The notes under the pieces were generated by a model that did not search any database, was not told the origin of the DNA, and saw only the letters and a program-made list of their open reading frames with translations. Source: Thiomicrorhabdus sp. 6S3-12 (GTDB lineage: Bacteria; Pseudomonadota; Gammaproteobacteria; Thiomicrospirales; Thiomicrospiraceae). From it: 64,000 nucleotides of DNA. Where the stretch lies: the NCBI RefSeq assembly GCF_017571475.1, contig NZ_JAGETW010000008.1, positions 62,001 to 126,000 of the forward strand, in the 5' to 3' direction. This document shows positions 24,872 through 33,583 of the stretch, in pieces. Position 1 is the stretch's first letter. Each line of letters opens with the position of its first letter. Both the position numbers and the translations under genes were made by a program.

Positions 24872-25360
24872 TTAAATCGAGGTATGCATCGGCCAGCGCT
24901 GGTGGATTTGTACCGGCTCGGTTTCGATCGCGCCGAACAGATCATGATTATCGTTTGCGATTTTCGGAATCGCATTTTCCGGCGGCGTGATGGTCATCAC
25001 ATACACCCGCCATTTACCGTCAACGATCAGCAACAGCCCTTGAAGGCATTGCCCATCAGGCATAGAAAACCAATGTGAATTGCCCTTATCGTCTTTCTCC
25101 ATAAAAGCGTCAACCGCGATTCTGACCGGCTTGCTGCGGTAGCGGTTCCACATGGAGTCGCCACGTGCGTAACTGTCCTCGCGAACCCAACCATTCACCG
25201 GAAACGGCAAGGCATCGGGGTCGTTCTCTTCATTTCGTCTCCCCCAGGTCACCAGTTCAATTCCGCCGTCGCGGCGAATCACCGGCAATTTCGCATTCGG
25301 ATAGGGAAAATAAACTTTCTGGTTGTTTCCATCCCAGTGAAATTCGACCCCACCGCACAT
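24872..25360 (-). CDS. Short SRAP (HMCES/YedK)-like protein
   Basis: A 162-residue protein starting MCGGVEF, which places a cysteine at position 2 as in SRAP proteins that crosslink abasic sites. Further SRAP-like signs are ELVTWGRRNEEN, FPVNGWVREDS, VRIAVDAFMEKDDKG and a C-terminal IHQRWPM, which resembles the IHDRMP histidine motif of YedK. It is shorter than YedK (about 220 residues) and stops just after that motif. The assignment to a compact SRAP branch acting on single-stranded DNA damage is a judgement by eye. Confidence 0.65.
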   Translation of the reverse strand: MCGGVEFHWDGNNQKVYFPYPNAKLPVIRRDGGIELVTWGRRNEENDPDALPFPVNGWVREDSYARGDSMWNRYRSKPVRIAVDAFMEKDDKGNSHWFSMPDGQCLQGLLLIVDGKWRVYVMTITPPENAIPKIANDNHDLFGAIETEPVQIHQRWPMHTSI

Positions 25361-25426
25361 ATTTTTTCCTTTCTCTTCTATTATTTCGACCGGCGTTTTC
25401 TACAAACTTGTGCATAAAAATTGATC

Positions 25427-25442
25427 TGTTTCACGTGAAAAA
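25427..25442. other. parS-like ParB binding site 4
   Basis: TGTTTCACGTGAAAAA, 15 of 16 bases identical to the parS consensus TGTTTCACGTGAAACA. It lies between divergent genes, about 1 kb from site 3. Confidence 0.82.
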
Positions 25443-25505
25443 CAGCTGGAACCGTTATAGTAGAAATTTACGGCAGTCAAACCACAAGCCAATATTGAGG
25501 TCGCC

Positions 25506-26348
25506 ATGCAAGGTTCCATTCTTAGCGCGCTTATTTTAGCGCTTATCGCCACCCCGCTCCATGCGCAGAATTCACCACAGGTTGCGAGCGAAATCAGCGC
25601 GACCGAATCCCTGCCGAGCGCCGAGCGTTTAATCACCGACGCTTTGGAACGCTGGCGCGGTAAAAACTCGTACAGTCAGGTCACGATGATTATTCACCGC
25701 CCGCAATGGGAACGTAAAATGCGCATCGAAGGCTGGACCGAAGGATTGGATAATTCATTGATGCGTTTTACCTATCCGCCGAAAGACTCGGGTAATGCCA
25801 CGCTCAAACTTGGCGAAGATATGTGGCTCTTTACACCGAAACTTCAACGGGTGACCAAACTGCCGAATTCCATGCTCAGCCAATCCTGGATGGGCTCGGA
25901 TTTTTCCTATAACGATCTGGCCAAAAGCGATCAGATTTTACGTTATTACCATGCCACGATTACCGCTCAACAAACGGATTCATTTGGTTCGCTGCTGCCC
26001 GTCTATCGTCTGGAACTGATTCCGAAAGAAAACGCCCCGGTCGTCTGGGGTAAGGAAGAGCTGCTGATTCGCGAAGACGGCGTGCTCCTCAAAGAGATTT
26101 TTTTCGATCAGGCGATGCAACCGGTGCGGGAACTGAGCACTCTAGAAATCCGCAACAGTATATTGGGTGCCTATCCGACCGTAATGCGTATGCAAACCTT
26201 AAGCAAAACCGAAGAATGGACTGAAGTACACACCGACAATATCTGGTTCGATCTCCGGCTTCCGAATAATATCTTTAGCCTGAGCAGCCTGAAATCGCCA
26301 CGACCCTGGCGCATTGACCGGGCAAGCGACCTGGATGAAAAGCCATGA
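25506..26348 (+). CDS. LolA-like outer-membrane lipoprotein-sorting family protein
   Basis: A 280-residue periplasmic protein with a signal peptide ending TPLHA at residue 20 and the LolA-like half-barrel: ITDALERWRGKNSYSQVTMII, WTEGLDNSLMRFTYPPKDSG, LGEDMWLFTPKLQRVTKLPN and MLSQSWMGSDFSYNDLAKS. These motifs are characteristic of the LolA-like family that is encoded beside ABC permeases rather than classical LolA. It opens a five-gene operon; its stop codon overlaps the first permease. It probably carries a lipid or lipoprotein from the ABC complex across the periplasm. The cargo is not known. Confidence 0.88.
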   Translation: MQGSILSALILALIATPLHAQNSPQVASEISATESLPSAERLITDALERWRGKNSYSQVTMIIHRPQWERKMRIEGWTEGLDNSLMRFTYPPKDSGNATLKLGEDMWLFTPKLQRVTKLPNSMLSQSWMGSDFSYNDLAKSDQILRYYHATITAQQTDSFGSLLPVYRLELIPKENAPVVWGKEELLIREDGVLLKEIFFDQAMQPVRELSTLEIRNSILGAYPTVMRMQTLSKTEEWTEVHTDNIWFDLRLPNNIFSLSSLKSPRPWRIDRASDLDEKP

Positions 26349-27595
26349 AGCGGAGCAATATCAAACAACTGGCCTGGCGTAATTTGTGGCGCCATAAAAC
26401 CCGCAGCTGGCTCACGGTCAGCGCCATCGCCATAACCACCCTGCTGCTGGTCTTTATGCTCAGCTTCCAGTTCGGCACCTATGAAACCATGAAAGAGCAG
26501 AACCTCAGTCTGCTCAGCGGTTTCGCCCAGGTGCAGAACCCGGATTTCAAAGAACAGCCCAATCTGGAACACGGCTTTAAAATTCCCGGAGAATGGCCGC
26601 AGATTCTGAACCGGCAGAAAATGCTCGCCGCTTACGGATTTCGTGCGCAGACATTTGCCATTCTCAGCAATCTTCCGGACACCCGCAATCGCGCTGTACA
26701 GATTATCGGAGTACAGGTGGATAAGGAAAAACTGCTGTCCAGCCTGAGTCAGAAAGTCACCCGTGGTGATTATTTTGCCGATCAGTCGGTTAAGATGCCG
26801 ATCGTTCTCGGAAAACAACTGGCCGACTATCTGGAGTTGAAAATCGGCGATCAACTGCAGCTTTTAGGACAGGATGCTTACGGCAGCCTGGCCGTTGAAC
26901 TCTTTACACTGGTTGGGACCTTCGATCTGAATATTCCCGAGCTGAATCAACAGCTGGCGCAGATCCGACTGAGCGATTTCCAGCAGCTGTTTGCTTATCA
27001 GAACCAGGCTCAGCAGCTGGTCATGAAAAGTGACAAACTGCCGCAGATGGATCTATTTGCCAAAACGCTTTTTGCGCAACTGCAACAGACAAACTACCCG
27101 GAAAATCTGCTTTGGCGCGACTGGAAGGATCTCCAGCCCGCCCTTTATCAAGCCATTCAGATGGATATTGCCAGCGCCTTTCTCTGGTACAGCGCTCTGT
27201 TGCTGATTGTGATTCTGATAGTCGTCAACACGCTTTATATGAGTCTCTTGGAACGTCACAACGAATTCGCTTTACTGCACGCGCTGGGTATGCAACCGAA
27301 CCAGATCAGCCGCATGCTGGCGCTTGAAACCCTGTTTCTGATTCTGCTCGGTTTGCTTCTCGGCTGGCTCGGCGGCGTGGCGATCAGCGCCTACTTTATT
27401 CAAGTCGGCATTAATCTGCCCGGAATGGAAGAGATGTATGCCCAATTCGGTATCAGCGGCACACTCTATCCGCAGTTGAGCGGCTTGAGCATGGGATTTG
27501 TACCGGCGGTATTTGTAATGGCCTGGATGGCTATGAGCGTGGTGATTCGATTTAAACTCTCCGGCATTCGTCCTCTAACCGGAAGACAACTGTGA
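26345..27595 (+). CDS. ABC permease, MacB/LolC (FtsX) type, first subunit
   Basis: A 416-residue inner-membrane protein with the type VII ABC layout: one N-terminal helix (TVSAIAITTLLLVFMLSF), a large periplasmic domain of about 220 residues, then three helices (SALLLIVILIVVNTLYMSL, a GLLLGWLGGVAIS pair and a last segment near VPAVFVMAWMAMSVV). It begins LAWRNLWRHKTRSW. A four-base overlap with the upstream LolA-like gene and an overlap with the next permease show translational coupling. Such permeases do not pump through a channel but transmit force to periplasmic partners, as LolCDE does. Confidence 0.9.
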   Translation: MKRSNIKQLAWRNLWRHKTRSWLTVSAIAITTLLLVFMLSFQFGTYETMKEQNLSLLSGFAQVQNPDFKEQPNLEHGFKIPGEWPQILNRQKMLAAYGFRAQTFAILSNLPDTRNRAVQIIGVQVDKEKLLSSLSQKVTRGDYFADQSVKMPIVLGKQLADYLELKIGDQLQLLGQDAYGSLAVELFTLVGTFDLNIPELNQQLAQIRLSDFQQLFAYQNQAQQLVMKSDKLPQMDLFAKTLFAQLQQTNYPENLLWRDWKDLQPALYQAIQMDIASAFLWYSALLLIVILIVVNTLYMSLLERHNEFALLHALGMQPNQISRMLALETLFLILLGLLLGWLGGVAISAYFIQVGINLPGMEEMYAQFGISGTLYPQLSGLSMGFVPAVFVMAWMAMSVVIRFKLSGIRPLTGRQL

Positions 27596-27603
27596 GGCTT
27601 GGG

Positions 27604-28878
27604 ATGAAACAGCAATGGCCGATTATGATTTTTGCCTGGCGCAATCTGTGGCGCTATCCGAAACGCACTGCAATACTGATTACCGTCACGGTTCTCGGTC
27701 TGGCAACCACACTATTCTTTAACTCATTGATGTTGTCGTGGAGTAACTCCATGCTCGACAACACACTGAATAACCTTGGCGCACAATGGCAGATTAATGC
27801 TCCCGGTTATCAACAGAACCGCGATATCGAACACCGTTTTGAATTTTCTCCTGAGCAGCAGCAGGCACTCGAGCAGAGTGGCCTGTATTGGGCGCAAAGA
27901 ATTCACCTGCCCGGCGTTCTCAAGAGCGAATACGACACTACCGGAGTGGATTTTATGGCGGTCAATTTACGGAACGAGCAGCGGCTCTCGTTTATTGGCC
28001 GTTTTACCCATTCCTATCCCGAACTGATCGAAAAGTTCGATGACGGTTCTCAGCCGTACCAGATTATTGTCGGTGAAGCCTTGCTGAACCGATTGAAAAC
28101 TGCCGTCGGACGCAAGCTGGTATTGATGACTCAGGGCAAGGACGGCAAGCTGGCGGAAATTGGTTTGCGCATTACCGCCAACTACCGACACAGTGATCCG
28201 AATATTGAAAAAAGCATGGTTTTCATGCCTTTGGCCAGCGCACAAAAATGGCTTAAGCTGCCGCATGAGATCAGTGAAATCGCCGTAAAAAGTCCGCAAA
28301 AGCTCTCTCTGGAAATGGTTAAGAACGCCAATTTTTCTTCGGAAAAACTGCGTCGGATCAGTCCTCTTTTCAAGGAACAGAAAATTCTCAACTGGCGCGA
28401 ACTTCAACCCTTCGCTTTCGCTTCTATCGAAATGATGTACAACTTCAACTGGGTCTGGTTGTTGATGATCGGCATAATGATGCTGTTTGCCATGCTTAAT
28501 ACGCTTTATATGTCGCTGTATGAGCGAAGAAACGAACTGCAGCGTCTGTTTATTCTCGGGCTTAAACCCCGCGATCTGCGTCGTCTTCTGCTTCTGGAAC
28601 ATCTCGCGGTTCTACTGATCAGTATCATCATCAGCTGGACACTTCTGATCGCGCTGGTCGCTTCCCTGAGGGAGGGTATCGATTTGAGTTTTCTTGCCGA
28701 GGGTACCGCATGGCTCGGCATCAGCCACCAGTTGTTTTTAGGCTATGACTACGAACTTTGGCTAACGAACACGACTCAGCTGTTTTGCGGGCTTTTCCTG
28801 TTCGGTATGATTCCGATCTGGCGCGCGACCCGAATTCAAAGGCTCAAAGCCAGCCAGCACACGCTGGATAATCATTAA
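27604..28878 (+). CDS. ABC permease, MacB/LolC (FtsX) type, second subunit
   Basis: A 424-residue paralogue of the preceding permease with the same order: FAWRNLWRYPKRTAILITVT start, N-terminal helix, periplasmic domain, and three C-terminal helices (WVWLLMIGIMMLFAMLNTLY, HLAVLLISIIISWTLLIALV and LFCGLFLFGMIPIW). The coupling-helix region YERRNELQRLFILGLKP is clear. I placed the start at ATG 27604, with GTGAGG about seven bases before; a GTG at 27592, overlapping the previous stop, is also possible. Two distinct permease subunits imply a heterodimer like LolC-LolE. Confidence 0.88.
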   Translation: MKQQWPIMIFAWRNLWRYPKRTAILITVTVLGLATTLFFNSLMLSWSNSMLDNTLNNLGAQWQINAPGYQQNRDIEHRFEFSPEQQQALEQSGLYWAQRIHLPGVLKSEYDTTGVDFMAVNLRNEQRLSFIGRFTHSYPELIEKFDDGSQPYQIIVGEALLNRLKTAVGRKLVLMTQGKDGKLAEIGLRITANYRHSDPNIEKSMVFMPLASAQKWLKLPHEISEIAVKSPQKLSLEMVKNANFSSEKLRRISPLFKEQKILNWRELQPFAFASIEMMYNFNWVWLLMIGIMMLFAMLNTLYMSLYERRNELQRLFILGLKPRDLRRLLLLEHLAVLLISIIISWTLLIALVASLREGIDLSFLAEGTAWLGISHQLFLGYDYELWLTNTTQLFCGLFLFGMIPIWRATRIQRLKASQHTLDNH

Positions 28879-28890
28879 AGGATTTACGTT

Positions 28891-29589
28891 ATGCATTATG
28901 CTCCGGTCATTGAATGTCAGCAGGTGTGCAAAACCTTTGCCGACGGAGACAGCGTCATTAAAGCGGTCGACCAACTCGATCTGCAAGTATTTTCCGGCGA
29001 GTTCATCTGCCTCTACGGCGCTTCCGGTTCCGGAAAAACCACCCTGCTGAATATGATCGGTGGGCTAGATCGTCCCTGCAGCGGCGAGGTCTTTCTCGAC
29101 AAACACCCCCTAAGCCATTACAGCGACGACGCCTTAACCGATGTGCGCCTGCGCAAAATCGGTTTTATCTTCCAGTCTTACAATCTGATTCCGGTCTTTA
29201 CCGCTCTGGAAAACGTCGCTTTTATTATGCAGATGCAAGGTGTGGACAGCAAAATGGCGCTGTCGAAAAGCCAGGCCATTCTGCAAAAAGTGGGGTTGGG
29301 CGAAATGCTGAACCGACGTCCGTCGGAACTATCAGGCGGCCAGCAGCAGCGGGTCGCGATCGCCCGGGCGATTGTCGCCGAGCCGAAAATTGTTCTTGCC
29401 GACGAGCCAACGGCCAATCTGGATTCAAAAAACTCCGAACAGCTATTGGAGTTAATGCATGAACTGAACCGCGATCTCGGTATGACGTTTATTATTTCCA
29501 GTCATGATCCTCAAGTGATCGAGGCGGCAGAACGCAGAATCGAACTGGCTGACGGAAAAATCATCCATGATGACTCTATTCAAAACTGA
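28891..29589 (+). CDS. ABC transporter ATPase, LolD/MacB type
   Basis: A 232-residue cytoplasmic ATPase with intact Walker A (GASGSGKT, residues 43-50), Q-loop (FIFQSYN), signature LSGGQ (residues 147-151), Walker B (IVLADE, 167-172) and an H-loop histidine in SSHDP. Length and sequence fit the LolD/MacB ATPase subfamily that energises type VII permeases. It is 12 bases after the second permease, and its last 23 bases overlap the following outer-membrane gene. Confidence 0.95.
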   Translation: MHYAPVIECQQVCKTFADGDSVIKAVDQLDLQVFSGEFICLYGASGSGKTTLLNMIGGLDRPCSGEVFLDKHPLSHYSDDALTDVRLRKIGFIFQSYNLIPVFTALENVAFIMQMQGVDSKMALSKSQAILQKVGLGEMLNRRPSELSGGQQQRVAIARAIVAEPKIVLADEPTANLDSKNSEQLLELMHELNRDLGMTFIISSHDPQVIEAAERRIELADGKIIHDDSIQN

Positions 29590-30856
29590 AAACAAAGCGC
29601 TTTCGGAAAAATCCTTAAAATCAGCGGTTTTCAGAAGTTTTTTGGCTCTATCCCTGGTCGGTGCATTCCCTCTACCGTCAAAAGCGCTTGAAGGACACTT
29701 TAAGGGCGCCGCTTTCTGGCAGGATATCGAGCAAAATTTGCAAAATGATCCAAACGGGTTCGACAAACTGGGCGGCAGTTTCGACAGCCGTTTAAAACAG
29801 CAGTGGTTTAAGAATCAATGGACTTTTGCACTCGACTATCAATTAAGCGGTTCCGATTCCTACCTGAACACAATAACAAGTACGTTTGCACCTTATTACA
29901 ATCAACCGGATCGAGCGCAGCTTTTTAATCTGACCGATATTATTAAAGATTCCGGCCGACTGTTCATCTATCAGCGTCTCGATCGTTTAAATGCAACCTA
30001 CAATGCGTCTGACTACAGCATTAAATTCGGACGTCAGGTCATGAGTTGGGGGAACGGCCAGGTATTCAACCCCCTTGATCGAATCAACCCTTTTGCACCG
30101 AACCAGATCGATAAAAGTTACAAGCCGGGCCTGGATATGCTGAGCGGACAGCGCTCTCTGAATAACGGTGACGAACTCAACTGGTTTATTCTGCCGCGCC
30201 GTGAACTGGCAACGGAAGAACTGAGCTACGACGCTTCCAGCTACGGTTTCAAACTGTATCACTTCGGTCAAAATGCCGATTATCAGTGGATTCTTGCCAA
30301 AGATGCCCGTGAACAGCTGTTCGGATGGGAAGTTACGGTTACTCGCGAGAACGGTCTCTGGAATATGGATTTTTTATGGAGTTACGACAATGAACACAAG
30401 CGCCATTATTACAGCGCTCTGGGAAACTGGCAGAATTCATTCGAATTACTCGGCAAGCAGACGATCGCTTTTGCTGAACTCTATTACAACGGCTATGGCT
30501 CAACCGTAAACCGTCCGAAAATCGAACAACTCCCTGCGCAGTTGCAATTGTTGCTATCGAGCGGTAAAACCTTTGTCAGTAACCGTCTCTATAGCGCTTT
30601 GGGGGCGACGATTGAACTGGATCCGCTGTGGAATCTGAGTCCGACCCTAATCAGCAATCTGCAGGACGGCAGCCACCTGCTTAGTTTGAATTTACAGGTT
30701 TCACTCAGTGATAACGATTTAATCATAACCAACTGGCAGGAGCCTGTCGGCCGAAAAGGCAGTGAATTCACCGGTCTGGAAAGCGATCTTTCATCCGGCT
30801 ATTCGTCATACAGCCGACAGCTTTTTATCCAATGGCAACACTTTTTTGCTCTCTAA
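29567..30856 (+). CDS. Outer-membrane beta-barrel protein, DUF1302-like
   Basis: A 429-residue protein with a signal region (SFLALSLVGAFPLPSKA, about residues 24-40) and a barrel rich in alternating aromatic strands. The stretch YSIKFGRQVMSWGNGQVFNP followed by DRINPFAPNQID resembles the conserved core of DUF1302-type outer-membrane proteins. Two adjacent ATGs (29567 and 29570) lie within the ATPase gene, so expression is coupled to the ABC operon. It ends three bases before a convergent gene. It is a candidate outer-membrane terminus for the cargo of the ABC/LolA-like pathway; this is inferred from operon membership. Confidence 0.82.
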   Translation: MMTLFKTENKALSEKSLKSAVFRSFLALSLVGAFPLPSKALEGHFKGAAFWQDIEQNLQNDPNGFDKLGGSFDSRLKQQWFKNQWTFALDYQLSGSDSYLNTITSTFAPYYNQPDRAQLFNLTDIIKDSGRLFIYQRLDRLNATYNASDYSIKFGRQVMSWGNGQVFNPLDRINPFAPNQIDKSYKPGLDMLSGQRSLNNGDELNWFILPRRELATEELSYDASSYGFKLYHFGQNADYQWILAKDAREQLFGWEVTVTRENGLWNMDFLWSYDNEHKRHYYSALGNWQNSFELLGKQTIAFAELYYNGYGSTVNRPKIEQLPAQLQLLLSSGKTFVSNRLYSALGATIELDPLWNLSPTLISNLQDGSHLLSLNLQVSLSDNDLIITNWQEPVGRKGSEFTGLESDLSSGYSSYSRQLFIQWQHFFAL

Positions 30857-30859
30857 TGA

Positions 30860-32695
30860 TTACGATTTCTGCTCTCCGTGAGCGGCTTTGGTAGCCGCAT
30901 TGGCTTTACCCAGTTCGGCGCGCGCCAGACGTTTCGACAGACTGTATAACTGTTTGAAACCTTCAATAATTTCCATTTCAAAGCGGAAAATACTCAGACG
31001 TTTTTCGGTACGCTGGAAACGTTTCAACTGGTGATCGAGCGCTTCCTGTATCAAGTGTTCGATTTTCGATTCCGCGCCCATGACTTCAATCGCCGAATCG
31101 GGATCGTTTTCCAGCAGACTGTTCAGGGACTTATCGATTGATTTGGCAACTTCGTTCGTCAACTGCCCTACCAGATTCAGCATGGTGTCACTGGGTTTGA
31201 TATCTTCCGAAATCATGCGATCGATTACCTTAACGATATGATCCTCCATCGCGGTTCGCATTGATTCAAAACCGTGTACGATAAGCATCAATTCGGTATA
31301 GGTACCATGTTCCGAATCACTCAGTGGCCCTTGGGCGGTACGCGCCAGATAACTTAAAATCTGCTGCTGATAGCTTTTGAATTTCTGCAGATTTACCATC
31401 TCTTTACTGAGTTTATTGATATCCGGGTCGGAAATCAGAGCAACCATGCGTTTATAAAACAGAGACTGTTGTTTCTGATAGGACTGGATCTCCAGAGTAA
31501 CCGCCTGAATGGCGACACTCGGCGTGGAAATAAAACTCTCGTCCAGATGATCCGGTTTAAGGTCCATCGAAACTTTTTCTTCCTCTATCTTGGGAACCAG
31601 ACGATTAACCGCCCAGACAAAAATCGGAACAAAAGGCAGCAAAACAATCAAAGCGATGGCCACCATCAGTGTATTGGCATTCGCAATCTCCCGCGGTACG
31701 TTCTGCGCCAGAACCGCCATGGAACCGTTAACGCCAGGGTCATGCGATGACATCCAGATCGCCCATTGCGCCAAATCGGGGATTAAAGGCAGCCATATAA
31801 GTGTCACTAAAACATTGAACAAGGTATGAACTAAAGCCGTTCTGAGCGCATCTCGGGATTTACCGATACTGGCCAGTAATGCGGTAATGGTGGTACCTAT
31901 GTGTGCGCCCATCGCCAGAGCGATCCCGGCCGGAAGCGTCAGAAAGCCGTTACTGGCCATAACAATAATGATCCCGATGGTGGCCGAAGACGACTGAATC
32001 AAGGCGGTAAACAAAGCACCGACCAAAATCGCCAGAAACGGATTCTGCATCTCCAGCATCAAATCCAGAAACGGCTGGTATGAACGCAGCGGAGCCATTC
32101 CCTGACTCATCAGATTCATTCCAAAAAAGATCAGACCCAAACCGAGAATCAGTTGCCCCAAAGCCCGGGTTTTATGGAGTTTTCCGGCAAAGTTCATTAA
32201 AAAACCGACGGCAATCATCAGCAACGCAAAGTTGGTCACTTTAAAAGCGACAATCTGAGCGGTAACGGTCGTCCCGAGATTCGCCCCCATGATTACCCCG
32301 GCCGCCTGTGTCAGAGTCATTAAACCGGCGGAAACAAACCCTACTGTCAGGACGGTGGTAATCGAAGACGATTGAATAACGGCGGTAATTCCTGCACCGG
32401 TAAGAGCGCCCATTACGCGATTCGTTGTCAGTTTAGCCAGAAGCCCTTTCATCTGGTCGCCGGCGACCATCATCAAGGATCGAACCATCAAATCCATGCC
32501 GTATAGAAAAAGAGCCAGCCCGCCTGCCAGCCCCATCGTCATCTGAAACCAATCAAGTTCGACTCCATTTTGGAGCTCAACAGCGACCATATCATTCGCA
32601 GAAAAAGCACTAAAAGAGACCGCGAGAAAGACAAAAACAATTAAAAAACTCAAAATTGTTTTATTACCTGATTTTGTTTGAAATTTATTTAGCAT
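30860..32695 (-). CDS. Na+/phosphate cotransporter family protein (NptA/YjbB type) with PhoU-like tail
   Basis: A 611-residue inner-membrane protein. The N-terminal half holds two Na/Pi inverted repeats, each with a QSSS motif (TAVIQSSSITTVLTVG and TALIQSSSATIGIIIV) and a GANLGTT or GAHIGTT element. The C-terminal 200 residues are helical and PhoU-like. Bacterial members such as YjbB export or exchange phosphate with sodium. The first 35 residues are hydrophobic and may be a signal or extra helix. The gene is transcribed alone, divergent from the rhodanese gene. Confidence 0.92.
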   Translation of the reverse strand: MLNKFQTKSGNKTILSFLIVFVFLAVSFSAFSANDMVAVELQNGVELDWFQMTMGLAGGLALFLYGMDLMVRSLMMVAGDQMKGLLAKLTTNRVMGALTGAGITAVIQSSSITTVLTVGFVSAGLMTLTQAAGVIMGANLGTTVTAQIVAFKVTNFALLMIAVGFLMNFAGKLHKTRALGQLILGLGLIFFGMNLMSQGMAPLRSYQPFLDLMLEMQNPFLAILVGALFTALIQSSSATIGIIIVMASNGFLTLPAGIALAMGAHIGTTITALLASIGKSRDALRTALVHTLFNVLVTLIWLPLIPDLAQWAIWMSSHDPGVNGSMAVLAQNVPREIANANTLMVAIALIVLLPFVPIFVWAVNRLVPKIEEEKVSMDLKPDHLDESFISTPSVAIQAVTLEIQSYQKQQSLFYKRMVALISDPDINKLSKEMVNLQKFKSYQQQILSYLARTAQGPLSDSEHGTYTELMLIVHGFESMRTAMEDHIVKVIDRMISEDIKPSDTMLNLVGQLTNEVAKSIDKSLNSLLENDPDSAIEVMGAESKIEHLIQEALDHQLKRFQRTEKRLSIFRFEMEIIEGFKQLYSLSKRLARAELGKANAATKAAHGEQKS

Positions 32696-32758
32696 AGATA
32701 GTTATGACTTTAAATTGCAGTTAATACATTATTCTTTTCATTTCATAAAAATTTTATA

Positions 32759-32787
32759 TTGACAACAGTAAATATTAAGCAAATTCT
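32759..32787 (+). promoter_or_regulatory. Possible sigma-70 promoter of the rhodanese gene
   Basis: A perfect -35 box TTGACA at 32759-32764 lies 17 bases before AATTCT, a weak -10 match, about 60 bases upstream of the rhodanese ATG. Other AT-rich hexamers nearby could serve instead. Confidence 0.35.
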
Positions 32788-32847
32788 TATGTAAAATTGT
32801 TTACCATATTTGTTAGAAATATAAACTAAATCAATGGAGATTACTTA

Positions 32848-33462
32848 ATGAAAAAGACACTACTACTTGCCAGCACGCTGGCTGCGACCTTCGCTTTCTC
32901 TTCTGCATCTTTTGCTGTGGAAGCGAGCAAATGGGCAACTGAAGCACCAGCAAAAGCGGATCGCCACACGCCACAAGGTCTTTATATCACTGCTGAAAAC
33001 ACTTACAAATGGATGAAAGAAGACGACAGCGTGATTCTGGTTGACGTTCGTACTCCGGCTGAGTGGCAGTTTGTTGGGTATACTCCAATGGCGCAGATTA
33101 TGATTCCATCAGTTTTGTTCAAATATAACGCAGTGGATGATAAAAAACCGCGTTATAAATCGGTTATCAACGATAAATTCATCTCTGAATTCGAAGAAAA
33201 ACTTTTCGATCTAGGCGCAGATAAAAATACCCCTTTCGTCGTTATGTGCCGTTCAGGTGCTACCCGTGCGCAACCTGCAGCGAAAATGCTTGACCAGTAC
33301 GGTTATAAAAACGTCTACATTATGACTGACGGCTTCGAAGGCGGTAAAGTTAAGAAAGGCGAACACAAACAGTGGCGTATGAAGGCTGGTTGGAAAGTAA
33401 ACAACCCTGTCGATACCTGGACTTATAAAATCGATACCAAAAACGCTTACCTAGAAAAATAA
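32848..33462 (+). CDS. Secreted rhodanese-domain protein
   Basis: A 204-residue periplasmic protein with a signal peptide ending SASFA at residue 23 and one rhodanese domain. The persulfide-forming cysteine is C134 in VVMCRSGATR, a six-residue active loop typical of sulfurtransferases; DVRTPAEWQFVG and YKNVYIMTDGFEGG are the flanking landmarks. It could transfer sulfane sulfur in the periplasm, perhaps working with the secreted DsrE proteins elsewhere in the window, although nothing in the operon links them. GGAGA lies before the ATG and a strong terminator follows, so it is monocistronic. Confidence 0.9.
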   Translation: MKKTLLLASTLAATFAFSSASFAVEASKWATEAPAKADRHTPQGLYITAENTYKWMKEDDSVILVDVRTPAEWQFVGYTPMAQIMIPSVLFKYNAVDDKKPRYKSVINDKFISEFEEKLFDLGADKNTPFVVMCRSGATRAQPAAKMLDQYGYKNVYIMTDGFEGGKVKKGEHKQWRMKAGWKVNNPVDTWTYKIDTKNAYLEK

Positions 33463-33482
33463 TTCCCGATTTATTTTTCGAT

Positions 33483-33526
33483 AAAAAAACCGGCAATATG
33501 AAATCACTTCATTTGCCGGTTTTTTT
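33483..33526 (+). terminator. Rho-independent terminator of the rhodanese gene
   Basis: AAAAAAACCGGCAA and TTGCCGGTTTTTTT arms around a 16-base loop that can itself pair partly. Placed 21 bases after the stop codon. Confidence 0.92.
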
Positions 33527-33583
33527 ATAACCCTTTTGTCGCATTAAACATCTAAATCCGAGTTTAATGAATGCCCTGAATAT

